From Deltaproteobacteria bacterium (GTDB lineage Bacteria > Myxococcota_A > Polyangia > HGW-17 > SLPX01): 64,000 nt of DNA. Location: contig JAGGXR010000028.1 of assembly GCA_021162935.1 (NCBI GenBank), positions 1 to 64,000 of the forward strand, in the 5' to 3' direction. The notes under the pieces were generated by a model. That model did not search any database. It was not told the origin of the DNA and saw nothing but the letters and a program-made list of their open reading frames with translations. Both the position numbers and the translations under genes were made by a program. This document shows, piece by piece, positions 8,924-17,823 of this stretch; within the stretch, counting starts at the first letter, position 1; every line of letters starts with the position of its first letter.

Positions 8924-10492
8924 CTATGGGAACGCCACGTCGAGCGGCGTCGTGCTGGGCTCGGTGGTGCCGTTGCCCAGCTGGCCCAGGTCATTGTTTC
9001 CCCAGCACTGCACATGCCCGGTTTCCAGCAGCGCGCAGCTATGCTCCCAACCAGCCTCCGCGTCTATCACCCCATGGTCGAGCCCCTGGACGGCGACAGG
9101 AGGCTGCGCTGTGGGGTAGGTCACCCCGTTGCCGAGTTGGCCCCAGTCGTTTTGGCCCCAGCACCAGGCAGCTCCCTCGGTCGTGGTGGCACAGGTATGG
9201 TGCCATCCCAACCAGATGGAGGCGACCGGCGGCAGACCTTTCACGGAAACCGGGGACAGTACATCCTCGTCAGGTTCGGTTGGCACGGCCTCCAATTGGT
9301 CATTGTGTCCCCAGCACCAGGCGGTCCCGGCCTCGTCGACTGCGCAGGCATAATGGTCGCCCATGTTGAGATACGCGACCGTCGAGATCGACTCGACCAC
9401 GAGGGGCACACAGGTCGAATCGTGGGTACCGTCACCGAGTTGGCCATGATCATTTCCGCCCCAACAGGCTATCTGGCCGATATCATGCAGTCGCACGCAG
9501 CAGCCACCGGCATCGCAGGAAACCTGTTCCACAGGTTCGTTCCATGTTCGAACGAACGGCGTTGGGTGAGGGCTTGCGGTTGACACCACGGGACAACCCA
9601 ACAAACCGTTTCTACTTATCCCCCAACAGGCAACCTCACGTTCCGAGGACTGGACCGCGCAGGAGACGTCCCAACCGACGTCGAGCCCCGTGATGTCCGT
9701 GCCGAGGCCTTCTGCCCGTTTCGGAACGGGCTGGGCGTGCAGGTACGTATTGCCGAGTTGGCCGAAGTTGTTCTGTCCCCAGCACCAGACGGCTCGGTCG
9801 GTCGCGTCTCCGTCTACGAGGGCGCAGACGTGATGGCCGCCCACGTCGACATGGATTGCGCTGCCAACACCTGGAATCAGAACCGGAATGGCGCTGTATG
9901 CCGTGGTTTCGTCGAGTCCGAGTTGCCCGTAATCGTTTTCGCCCCAGCACCAGACCGTGCCGTCGGCCCGGAGTGCGCAGTTCGTCTGAAAGCCTACGGC
10001 AAGTTGGACGAAGCCGCAGTCGGCAGGACAATTGTCGATAGTTTCTCCCAGAGCAAAGTCACAGACTCCGTCGTTGCAGTTCGCGCAGCCGGACGCATCG
10101 ATGCTGCAGTCATCGTTGCATGCCAGGCTTCCACTCGGATGTCCCAGGTCACGGCAGGTCGCATCCCGCAGGTCCGATCCGTCACAGGACTCCTGTCCTG
10201 CCGCAATACCATCCCCACAGGTGGCCTCGCACGCAGAAGGCTGCCCTGAGCAGCTCCAGCCCGGCTCCACCTTGCAGGCAGACGAGCATCCGTCACCATC
10301 AGTCTTGTTTCCATCGTCGCAAGACTCTGCTTGATCGATGAGTCCGTTCCCACAGACCATGCCGCCGTCTATGCCGCCGTCTCCCACCAGGACTGGAGGA
10401 AAATGGAGGGAACAGCCTGACAGGATCAGCAAGAAAGAAACACTTAATGTTGAGACGCCGCCCGTCATGCGCACTCTACAACCTTTCGCCAT
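8924..10492 (-). CDS. Surface lipoprotein with RCC1-type beta-propeller
   Basis: 522 residues. The lipobox LSGC lies in SFLLILSGCSLHF, so the mature protein is lipidated. Next come Cys-rich DUF4215-like segments (CGNGLIDQAESCDDGNKTDG and CGDGIAAGQESCDG). The rest is a propeller of about seven RCC1 repeats recognised by CWGENDYGQLG, CWGQNNFGQLG, CWGQNDWGQLGNG and CWGNNDLGQLGNG. Such proteins are common in Myxococcota; their ligand is unknown. The ATG at 10468 gives a more usual signal peptide and is an alternative start. A good promoter lies at 10615-10644. Confidence 0.88.
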   Translation of the reverse strand: MAKGCRVRMTGGVSTLSVSFLLILSGCSLHFPPVLVGDGGIDGGMVCGNGLIDQAESCDDGNKTDGDGCSSACKVEPGWSCSGQPSACEATCGDGIAAGQESCDGSDLRDATCRDLGHPSGSLACNDDCSIDASGCANCNDGVCDFALGETIDNCPADCGFVQLAVGFQTNCALRADGTVWCWGENDYGQLGLDETTAYSAIPVLIPGVGSAIHVDVGGHHVCALVDGDATDRAVWCWGQNNFGQLGNTYLHAQPVPKRAEGLGTDITGLDVGWDVSCAVQSSEREVACWGISRNGLLGCPVVSTASPHPTPFVRTWNEPVEQVSCDAGGCCVRLHDIGQIACWGGNDHGQLGDGTHDSTCVPLVVESISTVAYLNMGDHYACAVDEAGTAWCWGHNDQLEAVPTEPDEDVLSPVSVKGLPPVASIWLGWHHTCATTTEGAAWCWGQNDWGQLGNGVTYPTAQPPVAVQGLDHGVIDAEAGWEHSCALLETGHVQCWGNNDLGQLGNGTTEPSTTPLDVAFP

Positions 10493-11281
10493 GAGACCCT
10501 GCGAGAATCAGGCCCCGAAGCGTTCCGACCGTATCGGGTAGCGACAACGTGTCGGCAGAACTCCCTCGCTCGACGCCTCGATGTCCGCTGGAACCCACAT
10601 CATTTTAGGGCCAAATTATACCCTTGTGGTTCATTGTTTGTCGATACAAAATGTCAGTGAAGTTCGGTGCAGCACGCCGAGAATGACGGCGAAGCGCTCC
10701 TTGCCATCGAAGCCATGCCCCGCGCCGAGGAACAGAGGGCTCATATTTCCTGACGGACCGAGCGAGCAGGGCCTTGCCTGTGTTTGTCATTCAATGTCAC
10801 CAACCATCTTTGGCAGCGCCATGAGTTGACGATTGACGCACCTTTTTTGTCTCTTTCCCCCTTTTCATGTTTTTGGTAAAACACAAAACCAGTTTTCGGG
10901 AATGGCTTTGGGAATTGATCGCAGGAGTCCAAACGTTCGATGGTGGTGACTCACGACCTGCATCTGTCGAACGCGTCGCTTGTTTGTGCTTCAGGTGGCG
11001 ACCTCTTGCGGTAGGTGACCGTTCGTCCTGGTACGCTGTCTTCGGTGGGCGACGGTTGTTGAGCCCGTGTTTTTTGTTGGTGGTGATTCTCCGCGTCGTG
11101 GGGCGACGCAGCGCATTGTTCGGAGTGTTCAGTCGACATGAACGCAGCACATCGTTTCACGAATGTGTCCAGAGCGAGTGCAGGTATCATCCCTGCTCCT
11201 CTGCTTGATACGACCCCTGGTTCTTTGTCCCATACGGATCCGAGCCTCGTTTTGCTGTTTCGTCCTGCACAGGGACGCGGC
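10493..11281. other. Divergent intergenic region, about 790 bp
   Basis: No gene is supported. It is locally AT-richer than its surroundings (for example 10840-10890) and contains the minus-strand promoter at 10615-10644. Its -35 side overlaps the small inverted repeat TTTGTCGATACAAA (10637-10650), which could be an operator. Promoters toward the lipoprotein-kinase operon should lie in the right half, but none is clear by eye. Confidence 0.5.
10615..10644 (-). promoter_or_regulatory. Sigma70-type promoter for the RCC1 lipoprotein gene
   Basis: On the minus strand TCGACA (10644-10639) is followed by an 18-base spacer and a perfect TATAAT (10620-10615). It points to the lipoprotein gene starting at 10492 and implies a leader of about 110 bases. 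Confidence 0.55.
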
Positions 11282-13147
11282 ATGTTCCCCCTGCTTTTCG
11301 CCATCGTGGCATTGTTCATGCTCGGTTGCAGCGTGGTCGATCGATACGACAAGTGCCGCATTCCTGGCCAATGTCCCATCGAGGACAGCGCCCTGCTGTG
11401 CTCCGATGGCCAGGACAACGATGGCGACGGGCTCATCGACTGTTTCGATCCAGGTTGCGGTGCCTTCTGCCAGGAGGATACCAATGCCCTGTGCAGCGAC
11501 GGCCGCGACAACGACGACGATGGACTCGTCGATTGTGGGGACCCATCGTGCAGTGCGACTCAGGCCTGCTGTGAGGCGGGCGAGGACCGATGCTCGGATG
11601 GCGTGGACAACAACCTCGATGGCGCCATCGACTGTGACGACGAGGGTTGCTGTGAGACGCGGGTCTGTCACAATATGCGCCTGTGTGGGGTTGTGCTGCT
11701 CGACGATGACTTCTCTTCCGGTTTTGCTGCGCATGGTTGGCAGACCATTGCGCCGACCTCTGGATATGCTCGGGATCGAGATGTATCGGTGCAGGCCGAT
11801 GGCGCCCACATCGTTGTGGGGACGAGCCGCTATGCCTGCGAAGAAGAGGCGGGCATCGCCTGGTCGCAGCCGTTGGATCTCACGCGCGGCAGGCTCTCCA
11901 TCGAAGCCGACCTGATCGTGGACACTCCGCCGAACACCATCTATTACTCGAGTGCGATTGCCCTTACGGCGCACGTTGGAGGCCCCGAGTTTTTCGTATC
12001 ACCCAAGGGCGATTCCACGCAGCCGTGCCCCAGGCCGGACACTGCAGGCAGAGCACCGGCCTTGATGCTTCTGCTCTGGAAGACGGGGCATCGCAACTTG
12101 CTGTGGCGCTTCGACGGTACCGGAGACGAAGGGACCGCGGAGGCCGATCCTGCGACCCGCGGGCTCGCTCCGCCCGACCCCTCGACCGACCGGGAGACGA
12201 GTCGCGTGTGGCACGTTCGGATGGACCTGGATGATCAGCAGGTGGTCCTATTCGAAAGAGTGGACGGCGCATGGGTGGAGATGTATCGAACCGAGAATAG
12301 ACTCCCACACAGGACCTTTTACTTGAGTGTGCTCAGTGCCATCGACCAAGCCAGGGAGCACTCCGTCCAGGAGACGATCCTGCGACGCATCATTGTCCGA
12401 CAGCACGTGTCGGCGCACCCTTGGCGCATCATCTATGAGGATTCCTTCCACGCCGATCCGGATTGGCACGCCGACAAACCCGCTATGTGCAAGTGGGAGC
12501 AGTCCGACGACGCCATGTGGCTGCATTGGGAATCGGGCAGCGACGCGGCCTGCTACGAAACGTTGGCCGAGCCTTGGTCCCGTCAGCCGCTCAAGATGGA
12601 ATTTTCTTGGTACGTTTCCACGCTGAACTGGGCTAGCGGGATCATGCCGGGTCTCATGGATGCCTCCATGTACGATGCGGTCAGTTCGTTCGTTCGGGTG
12701 GGCACCGGAGACAACGACCACGGCGAGTATGTGGCGGGTCGTATTTGTGATCAGCGCTTCATACATTACGCCGACCACAGCGGCGATTATTCTCAGAAAT
12801 GGCTTCGGACCAGCATCCTGTACGATCCCCGCAGCGACCAGATGGCCGTGGACGTGTTCGATCCCAGCACCGACCGGCAGATCTATTACGCCGACCTGGA
12901 CCATCCGGTCTGCGCAGCCAGCATGCCGTACTTCGGCATCACGTCTCGCGGGTTCGACCGCTATGGGCCGGTGTTTAGTGAAGGACTGGTGGACGACGTC
13001 CGCATCCAGTATGGCCCGTCTGACGACGATGTCGAATGCAAGGATGGCGGTGTCTCAGCAGACGGTGGCCTGCCACGAGACGGGCGGCTGTCAGCAGACG
13101 GCGGACGTTCAGCGGACGGCGGCATTCCGATGGACGGTGGGCGATGA
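11282..13147 (+). CDS. Surface lipoprotein with MopE-type Asp/Cys motifs
   Basis: 621 residues from ATG 11282, chosen because it begins a clean lipoprotein signal (MFPLLFAIVALFMLGCS). Three Asp-rich Cys-bounded motifs follow (DGQDNDGDGLIDC, DGRDNDDDGLVDC, DGVDNNLDGAIDC) like the calcium-binding metal-motif repeats of MopE-like proteins. Two long beta-rich regions then resemble LamG-like jelly rolls, each opening with a phrase such as DDDFSSGFAAHGW or EDSFHADPDWH. The C-terminus is a low-complexity SADGG repeat. The stop overlaps the kinase start (ATGA at 13144-13147), so the two products are translationally coupled and probably act together at the envelope. Function otherwise unknown. Confidence 0.8.
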   Translation: MFPLLFAIVALFMLGCSVVDRYDKCRIPGQCPIEDSALLCSDGQDNDGDGLIDCFDPGCGAFCQEDTNALCSDGRDNDDDGLVDCGDPSCSATQACCEAGEDRCSDGVDNNLDGAIDCDDEGCCETRVCHNMRLCGVVLLDDDFSSGFAAHGWQTIAPTSGYARDRDVSVQADGAHIVVGTSRYACEEEAGIAWSQPLDLTRGRLSIEADLIVDTPPNTIYYSSAIALTAHVGGPEFFVSPKGDSTQPCPRPDTAGRAPALMLLLWKTGHRNLLWRFDGTGDEGTAEADPATRGLAPPDPSTDRETSRVWHVRMDLDDQQVVLFERVDGAWVEMYRTENRLPHRTFYLSVLSAIDQAREHSVQETILRRIIVRQHVSAHPWRIIYEDSFHADPDWHADKPAMCKWEQSDDAMWLHWESGSDAACYETLAEPWSRQPLKMEFSWYVSTLNWASGIMPGLMDASMYDAVSSFVRVGTGDNDHGEYVAGRICDQRFIHYADHSGDYSQKWLRTSILYDPRSDQMAVDVFDPSTDRQIYYADLDHPVCAASMPYFGITSRGFDRYGPVFSEGLVDDVRIQYGPSDDDVECKDGGVSADGGLPRDGRLSADGGRSADGGIPMDGGR

Positions 13148-15315
13148 CCGTCGAGCCCTGCCCCATCGAAGAAGGGACCACGATCGGTCAGTACCAGGTG
13201 CTCAAGCTCCTTGGTTCGGGAGGTATGGGCTGGGTCCTGGCCGGGATCCATCCGGTCATCGAAAAGCGAGCTGCCATCAAGGTGCTCAAGCCGGCCCTGG
13301 CACAGGACCCGGATGTTATGGAGCGGTTCATCGCAGAGGCGAAGGCGGTCAATCGGATCGGGCATCCGAACATCGTGGACATCTTTTCCTTCGGCTACAT
13401 CGACGAGGACATTCCTTACTTTGTTATGGAGTTCCTCAACAGCGGCAGCCTGCGTCAGTTGTTGGCCAAGGGCTGGAAGCCGAGCTTGGCTGCCTTCATG
13501 GAGTTGTTCGACCAGGTTCTTTCCGCGTTGGCTGCTGCGCACGAAGCAGGCATCGTGCACCGGGATCTCAAACCGGACAACATCTGCCTCCATCGAACCA
13601 CCGACCGTGTCGTGGCCAAACTGGTGGACTTTGGTGTCGCCAAGTTCGCCGAATCCGGGATCAAAACCGGCAAGACCCGGTCGGGCGTCCCCATCGGCAC
13701 CCCGTCGTACATGTCTCCGGAGCAGTGCCGCGGGCGCGGCATCGACCACCGGTCGGACATCTACGCCCTCGGTGTGATCATGTACGAGACCTTCACCGGT
13801 CGTCTGCCCTTCGAGTCGAATTCTTACGTCGAGGTGCTCATGGCACACGTCGAGGACCAACCCGACCCGCCGTCGCACATCGTGTCGATTGCTTCGGCCC
13901 TCGAAGCGGTCATCATGCGTTGCCTCGACAAGGATCCGACGGCACGTCCTCAAAGCGTGTCCGCACTCCGCGACGAACTGTGGCGCTGCTCGGGCCAGCA
14001 GCGTCCTCGGTCCATGGTCCGGCCCCTGACGGGCGCCGAGGGCGCAGTTCTACCCCTGGACACTGACCGGGATCCCTGGACAGGACCCTCGGGCCGCCTT
14101 GCCAGGTTGTCCCCCGAGGAGGTCCTGTCTGCGCAGGACGCATCGCCTTCTCCGGACACATCACCTTCGCGCGCCGCGTCGTTTTTGCAGGGTGCATCGT
14201 CTTCACAATCGGCTTCGTCCTCGTCACCGCGTTCGTCCACCAAAGCGGGTTGGCGATCGCAACCGGGCCGGGCAACGAAGGACCATTCGTACCATCGGCA
14301 GGGCCGGTTGGTGACAGGACGCAATGGACATGCTTCGTCGGCTCATGATTCCGCAGGAGAGCAACGAACGGGCCGCGAGGACATATCCATACCGGGCGGG
14401 CCCGACTCGGCCCAGGCAGCGGCCCAAGTTTCTGTTCAGGGTTCTGGCGACCTGGCTACTGGACCGACCTGGCATGCCGACTCATCGGCTTCTGGCTCTT
14501 TTTCCGGTCTCGGATCGAGCCCACAGATCGACTCCGGTCAGCCAGCCAGCACGACAGACGGCCAGTTGGTCGGCATTGGTCAGCCGTCCGGCACCACGGG
14601 AGCGCCTTCGGGCAACGTCGCCCATTCGTCGGGCACGACGGTTCCGGTAGGCCGCACGGCTGCTTTGAGACGGGCCAGCGTGATCGTCGGCATCCTGGCG
14701 GGGCTTGTGGCCGTTGTGCTGCTCGGCCTGCATTTTTCCTCCAAGTCATCTTCGCGCTCGTCTGTGCCTTCGTCTCTGCGTTCATGGGCACAGCCCTCGT
14801 CATCGACAACGCCCATTTCGGCGAGCCAGGATCAGTCGTCGGCCAGTGGCCCCAATCACGGGGACACAGCCGCTTCGCGCTCTGTACGCGAGGTGAATGG
14901 AGCAAACCAACGTTCGATCCGTGGTTCGACCACCGGCTCGCCTGCTGTCGCTTCCACCGGTTCGTCAGAGCATGGGTCGGGCGGACCAACGACGACCGCC
15001 CCAATCGCATCGGCCCGGAACTCGGTCCGTTCACCCCTTCGGACGGTCCGAGTGGAATCGCGGCCCACTGGCGCAAAGATTCGCATCGCAGGTCACTTCT
15101 GCGCTCGTGCTCCGACTACGTGTCGGATTTCTGGAACCAGTCGCAAAGTCTTGGTGCGGGCGTCCAAGTCGGGCTGGGAAACCAGATCGCGCTGGATCGA
15201 CCCACGAGCCACGAAGTTCGTTCGTTTCGTGCTCGTCCGAAAGACTCGATCGGCCCACCACCGCCCGGCGAGGAGGACCCGACCGCCCCGGGCAGGGTTC
15301 AAGTTCAGTCCGTAG
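13144..15315 (+). CDS. Transmembrane Ser/Thr protein kinase with C-terminal PEGA-like domain
   Basis: 723 residues. Hanks-type kinase domain 15-285: glycine loop GSGGMG (24-29), catalytic Lys46 in AAIKVLK, HRDLKPDN near 139, DFGVAKF near 162, activation-segment end GTPSYMSPEQ near 185 and the DIYALGVIMYE motif. A long Ser/Pro-rich linker follows (about 300-505), then one membrane helix (VGILAGLVAVVLLGLHF, about 512-530), more Ser-rich linker and a short extracytoplasmic PEGA-like domain (VRVESRPTGAKIRIAG). All kinase residues are present, so it should be active. The start is set by the ATGA overlap with the lipoprotein gene. Downstream lies the 41-bp repeat relay and the PEGA protein. Confidence 0.92.
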   Translation: MTVEPCPIEEGTTIGQYQVLKLLGSGGMGWVLAGIHPVIEKRAAIKVLKPALAQDPDVMERFIAEAKAVNRIGHPNIVDIFSFGYIDEDIPYFVMEFLNSGSLRQLLAKGWKPSLAAFMELFDQVLSALAAAHEAGIVHRDLKPDNICLHRTTDRVVAKLVDFGVAKFAESGIKTGKTRSGVPIGTPSYMSPEQCRGRGIDHRSDIYALGVIMYETFTGRLPFESNSYVEVLMAHVEDQPDPPSHIVSIASALEAVIMRCLDKDPTARPQSVSALRDELWRCSGQQRPRSMVRPLTGAEGAVLPLDTDRDPWTGPSGRLARLSPEEVLSAQDASPSPDTSPSRAASFLQGASSSQSASSSSPRSSTKAGWRSQPGRATKDHSYHRQGRLVTGRNGHASSAHDSAGEQRTGREDISIPGGPDSAQAAAQVSVQGSGDLATGPTWHADSSASGSFSGLGSSPQIDSGQPASTTDGQLVGIGQPSGTTGAPSGNVAHSSGTTVPVGRTAALRRASVIVGILAGLVAVVLLGLHFSSKSSSRSSVPSSLRSWAQPSSSTTPISASQDQSSASGPNHGDTAASRSVREVNGANQRSIRGSTTGSPAVASTGSSEHGSGGPTTTAPIASARNSVRSPLRTVRVESRPTGAKIRIAGHFCARAPTTCRISGTSRKVLVRASKSGWETRSRWIDPRATKFVRFVLVRKTRSAHHRPARRTRPPRAGFKFSP

Positions 15316-15318
15316 CTC

Positions 15319-15523
15319 GTGGTTGGCCACGGAAAGGACAGAACAGCAATGAAACAACGGTGGTTGGCCGCGGAAAAGACAGAACAACAATGAAACAACG
15401 GTGGTTGGCCGCGGAAAGGACAGAACAGCAATGAAACAACGGTGGTTGGCCACGGAAAGGACAGCACAGCAATGAAGCAACGGTGGTTGGCCGCGGAAAG
15501 GACAGAACAACAATGAAACACCG
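15319..15523 (+). repeat. Five tandem 41-bp repeats, each with a ribosome binding site and start codon
   Basis: Units begin at 15319, 15360, 15401, 15442 and 15483, always 41 bases apart. Each begins GTGGTTGGCC, carries GGAAAGGA and, 10 bases later, ATGAAACAACG. The last copy supplies the ribosome binding site and ATG (15513) of the PEGA protein gene. Copies differ at only a few positions, and none of the changes creates an early stop. The array starts 4 bases after the kinase stop codon. Confidence 0.95.
15349..15516 (+). other. Chain of four overlapping 14-codon mini-ORFs
   Basis: ORFs at 15349-15393, 15390-15434, 15431-15475 and 15472-15516 encode near-identical peptides (MKQRWLAAERTEQQ in two, with single or double changes in the others). 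Each stop TGA overlaps the ATG of the next ORF (ATGA), and the last overlaps the ATG of the PEGA gene at 15513. Each internal ribosome binding site lies inside the preceding mini-ORF. Translation of the peptides is inference; the geometry is directly visible. Confidence 0.7.
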
Positions 15524-17084
15524 CCGCCTCGTCCTTTCGTGTGGCATCTGGCTCTCCGTGTTCGGATCGAGCGGCCTGTTCCTGGCCACGCGGGTCGCTG
15601 ACGCGTCTCCGGCAACCGAATTTCGCTACCAGTTTCGCGAAGGGGTCGCCGCCTTGAAACGAGGCGACCTCCAAACGGCTCTCGATCGGTTTTTCTTGGC
15701 CAACCGCGCCGCGCCTAATCCAAACACCATTCGCAACATCGCCCTCTCCCTGGAGAAACTCGGTCGACTCCACGAAGCCTTTACCTTCTATCAAGAGCTT
15801 GCCTCCTTTCCAAACGTGGATGCCGAGAACAAGAAGTTTGCCCAGAAGGCCATTGCCCGTCTCCAATCCAAAGTGGCTCGGGTCCTCGTCCAGACCAATC
15901 CTCCTGGCGCTTTCCTTTACGTGGATCGTCGGTCGCTGGGCCAGTACGGATCCACTCCGGTGGTCGTCGCCCTTGCTCCAGGCCGCCATACCCTCATCCT
16001 GGAAAAGAAGGGCTATCACGGCACGAAAACTTCGGTCAGCATGACCATTGGTCGCCTCGTGCGCGTGCAGAGCACCTTGCGCCTCATTGCTGGAGCCATT
16101 TCCGTGCGCACCAGACCCAAGCAGGCCGACGTGTTGGTCGACGACGACACCGCCGCCCCGGTGGGTCGCAGTCCCATCATTTTGCGCCTCAGTCCTGGCC
16201 CGCACGTGATTTTTGTTCGGAAATCCGGCTATCTCGGTCAGACCCGACGCGTGGTCGTCAACGCCGAAGAGCGCCGTCGGATCGAGATAGTCCTGCGTCC
16301 AAAGCCCACGCAGACCGGTACCCTGAGCATCATGTCGAACGTCATGGGCGCCGTCGTCACCATCGACCAGCGGCCCGTCGGCATGACTCCGTTTTTTCGT
16401 ACCGACATCCCGGTCGGTACCCACGTCATCGCCGTCGCAGATCCCGGTCGGTTGAGCTGGCATGGCCCGGTCACCATACGACGAAAGGGCCGCGTCACCG
16501 TCATGGTCCAACTCGAACGACGCCCCACGCGGACCAGCTTTGGACCGTGGCCCTGGGTCGGGCTCGGCGTCGCCACCGCCACCCTCGTCGCTGGCATCAC
16601 CCTGGCAGGCCTGTCCCACAAGAACTACCTCGACTTCGAACATGCCGACGCTCCGACCATGGATAGCCTACACCGTGGCCAAAAGCTCGCCATCGCCGCC
16701 GACTCGGTTCTTGGAACCTTCCTGGTCAGCGGCATCGCAACCGCCGTCGCCTTCATCCTTTTGCGACCGCAGCCCTGGCATCCCTCCCGGGCCCGCGTCC
16801 AACAGGACCCGACCAAGCAGTTTCCCTCGCTCCACGACGGCTCGTTTGACGATGTATCGCCCAACGACGGCTCGTCTCACGGTGCATCACTCCACGACGG
16901 CTCGTCTCACGGTGCATCACTCCACGACGGCTCGTCTCACGATGTATCACTCCACGACGGCTCGTCTGACGATGTATCGCCCAACGACGGCTCGCCCGAC
17001 AGGTCGGTAGGCCACAACACGGCAGAACACAGGGTGACAGACCACGGCTTGCCGCATGCCGGGCGGCATGGTTCTAGAAAATGA
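15513..17084 (+). CDS. Exported or membrane-anchored TPR-PEGA repeat protein
   Basis: 523 residues from ATG 15513, which gives a signal-like N-terminus (MKHRRLVLSCGIWLSVFG). A TPR-like helical region (about 35-110, FREGVAALKRGDLQTALDRF) is followed by three PEGA domains (about 120-180, NPPGAFLYVD; 190-250, RPKQADVLVDD; 268-325, NVMGAVVTIDQRPVG). Two membrane-like helices (GVATATLVAGITLAGLS and FLVSGIATAVAFILL) precede a tail of 10-residue repeats. PEGA proteins bind other envelope components and often accompany Ser/Thr kinases in Myxococcota; here the upstream kinase also ends in a PEGA-like domain. The N-terminus MKHRR resembles MKQRW of the upstream mini-ORFs, suggesting the repeats arose by duplication of this gene's 5' end. 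Confidence 0.85.
   Translation: MKHRRLVLSCGIWLSVFGSSGLFLATRVADASPATEFRYQFREGVAALKRGDLQTALDRFFLANRAAPNPNTIRNIALSLEKLGRLHEAFTFYQELASFPNVDAENKKFAQKAIARLQSKVARVLVQTNPPGAFLYVDRRSLGQYGSTPVVVALAPGRHTLILEKKGYHGTKTSVSMTIGRLVRVQSTLRLIAGAISVRTRPKQADVLVDDDTAAPVGRSPIILRLSPGPHVIFVRKSGYLGQTRRVVVNAEERRRIEIVLRPKPTQTGTLSIMSNVMGAVVTIDQRPVGMTPFFRTDIPVGTHVIAVADPGRLSWHGPVTIRRKGRVTVMVQLERRPTRTSFGPWPWVGLGVATATLVAGITLAGLSHKNYLDFEHADAPTMDSLHRGQKLAIAADSVLGTFLVSGIATAVAFILLRPQPWHPSRARVQQDPTKQFPSLHDGSFDDVSPNDGSSHGASLHDGSSHGASLHDGSSHDVSLHDGSSDDVSPNDGSPDRSVGHNTAEHRVTDHGLPHAGRHGSRK
16830..17006 (+). repeat. Six 30-bp repeats in the C-terminus of the PEGA protein
   Basis: Units of 10 codons (LHDGSSHGAS and variants such as LHDGSFDDVS and PNDGSSHGAS) follow in frame from 16830. 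The three central copies are almost identical in DNA, indicating recent expansion just before the stop codon. Confidence 0.9.
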
Positions 17085-17595
17085 GCCACGCTTGGGCAAG
17101 ATTGAGCCGCTGAGATATAGGGGAGACCATTTTTCCGAATTGTCTCCGATGACCGGACTCAAGACCTCCGTCACCACACTGGCTGGCCATGTCGCGACGG
17201 AGGCGGCACGCCTCAGATGAGAAGCGAATCGGCCGGGCATCGGGGGAGCGGAAGCGGTTGGGGCCGTCGATCGAATCTACTTCAGTTTCTACCTGTCTGG
17301 CCGGCTTTCTGGTCCGCGACGATCGGGTCGTTCGCCCCATCGGTGCAGATAGTCGGCCAACCATCTTCGACTCACGCCCCCGGTCCCAGGATAGTTGTCG
17401 CTTGTGTTTGAGGGGGACGTTTCCATTTTGTCCATATTGCACTTGACTTGCAGGGGCATCCTTCGTACATGGCGAAAAAAGTTCCACATGATGCGAAGTT
17501 CGGCAGGAAAGAACGCTTGGGGGTGACAGGCGTCGCCCCATTGGTCCATGGTCGATTGGCCCATGGTCGATTGGTCCAGGGCGCGACGTGGTGGA
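17085..17595. other. Intergenic region of about 510 bp upstream of pyrR
   Basis: No gene is supported. It contains a possible promoter (17443-17471) and a 15-bp direct duplication that includes an ATG (17548-17562 and 17563-17577, each beginning ATGGTCGATTGG). No intrinsic terminator or tRNA was seen. Confidence 0.5.
17443..17471 (+). promoter_or_regulatory. Weak candidate promoter for the pyr operon
   Basis: TTGACT at 17443-17448, a 17-base spacer and TACATG at 17466-17471. Only the -35 is close to consensus. Confidence 0.25.
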
Positions 17596-17811
17596 GAGGT
17601 TCACCGGTACGAGTTTGACGAGGTTTGCCGATACCAGTTTGAGGAGGTTCACCGGTACGAGTTTGACGAGGTTCACCGGTACGAGTTTGACGAGGTTTGC
17701 CGGTACGAGTTTGACGAGGTTCACCGGTACGAGTTTGACGAGGTTTGCCGGTACGAGTTTGACGAGGTTCAGAAGTACTGGTTTGACGAGGTTCACAAAT
17801 CGCAGCAGCGA
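17596..17811 (+). repeat. Tandem 24-bp repeats directly upstream of pyrR
   Basis: Eight units (17596-17787) of the type GAGGTTCACCGGTACGAG plus TTTGAC, two main variants differing at the CAC/TGC codon, then one degenerate unit to 17811. The array ends 12 bases before the pyrR ATG and runs in frame with it, so a repeat-containing N-terminal extension (VHRYEFDE per unit, possible start ATG 17548) cannot be excluded. Confidence 0.92.
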
Positions 17812-17823
17812 GAGGAGTCACGT

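Noticed and set aside
13036-13143. Earlier start of the kinase within the SADGG-repeat region
   Set aside because: The ATGA overlap at 13144 and the kinase-family N-terminus fit better; the upstream frame is low-complexity sequence from the lipoprotein gene.
15319-15523. CRISPR array
   Set aside because: Units are contiguous without variable spacers, and no cas genes are present; the 13-, 21- and 24-bp arrays fail for the same reason.
15093-16643. Long antisense open frame of 516 codons across the 41-bp repeats and PEGA gene
   Set aside because: It lies opposite the PEGA gene, has repeated low-complexity blocks from the array and no domain; high GC content keeps antisense frames open.
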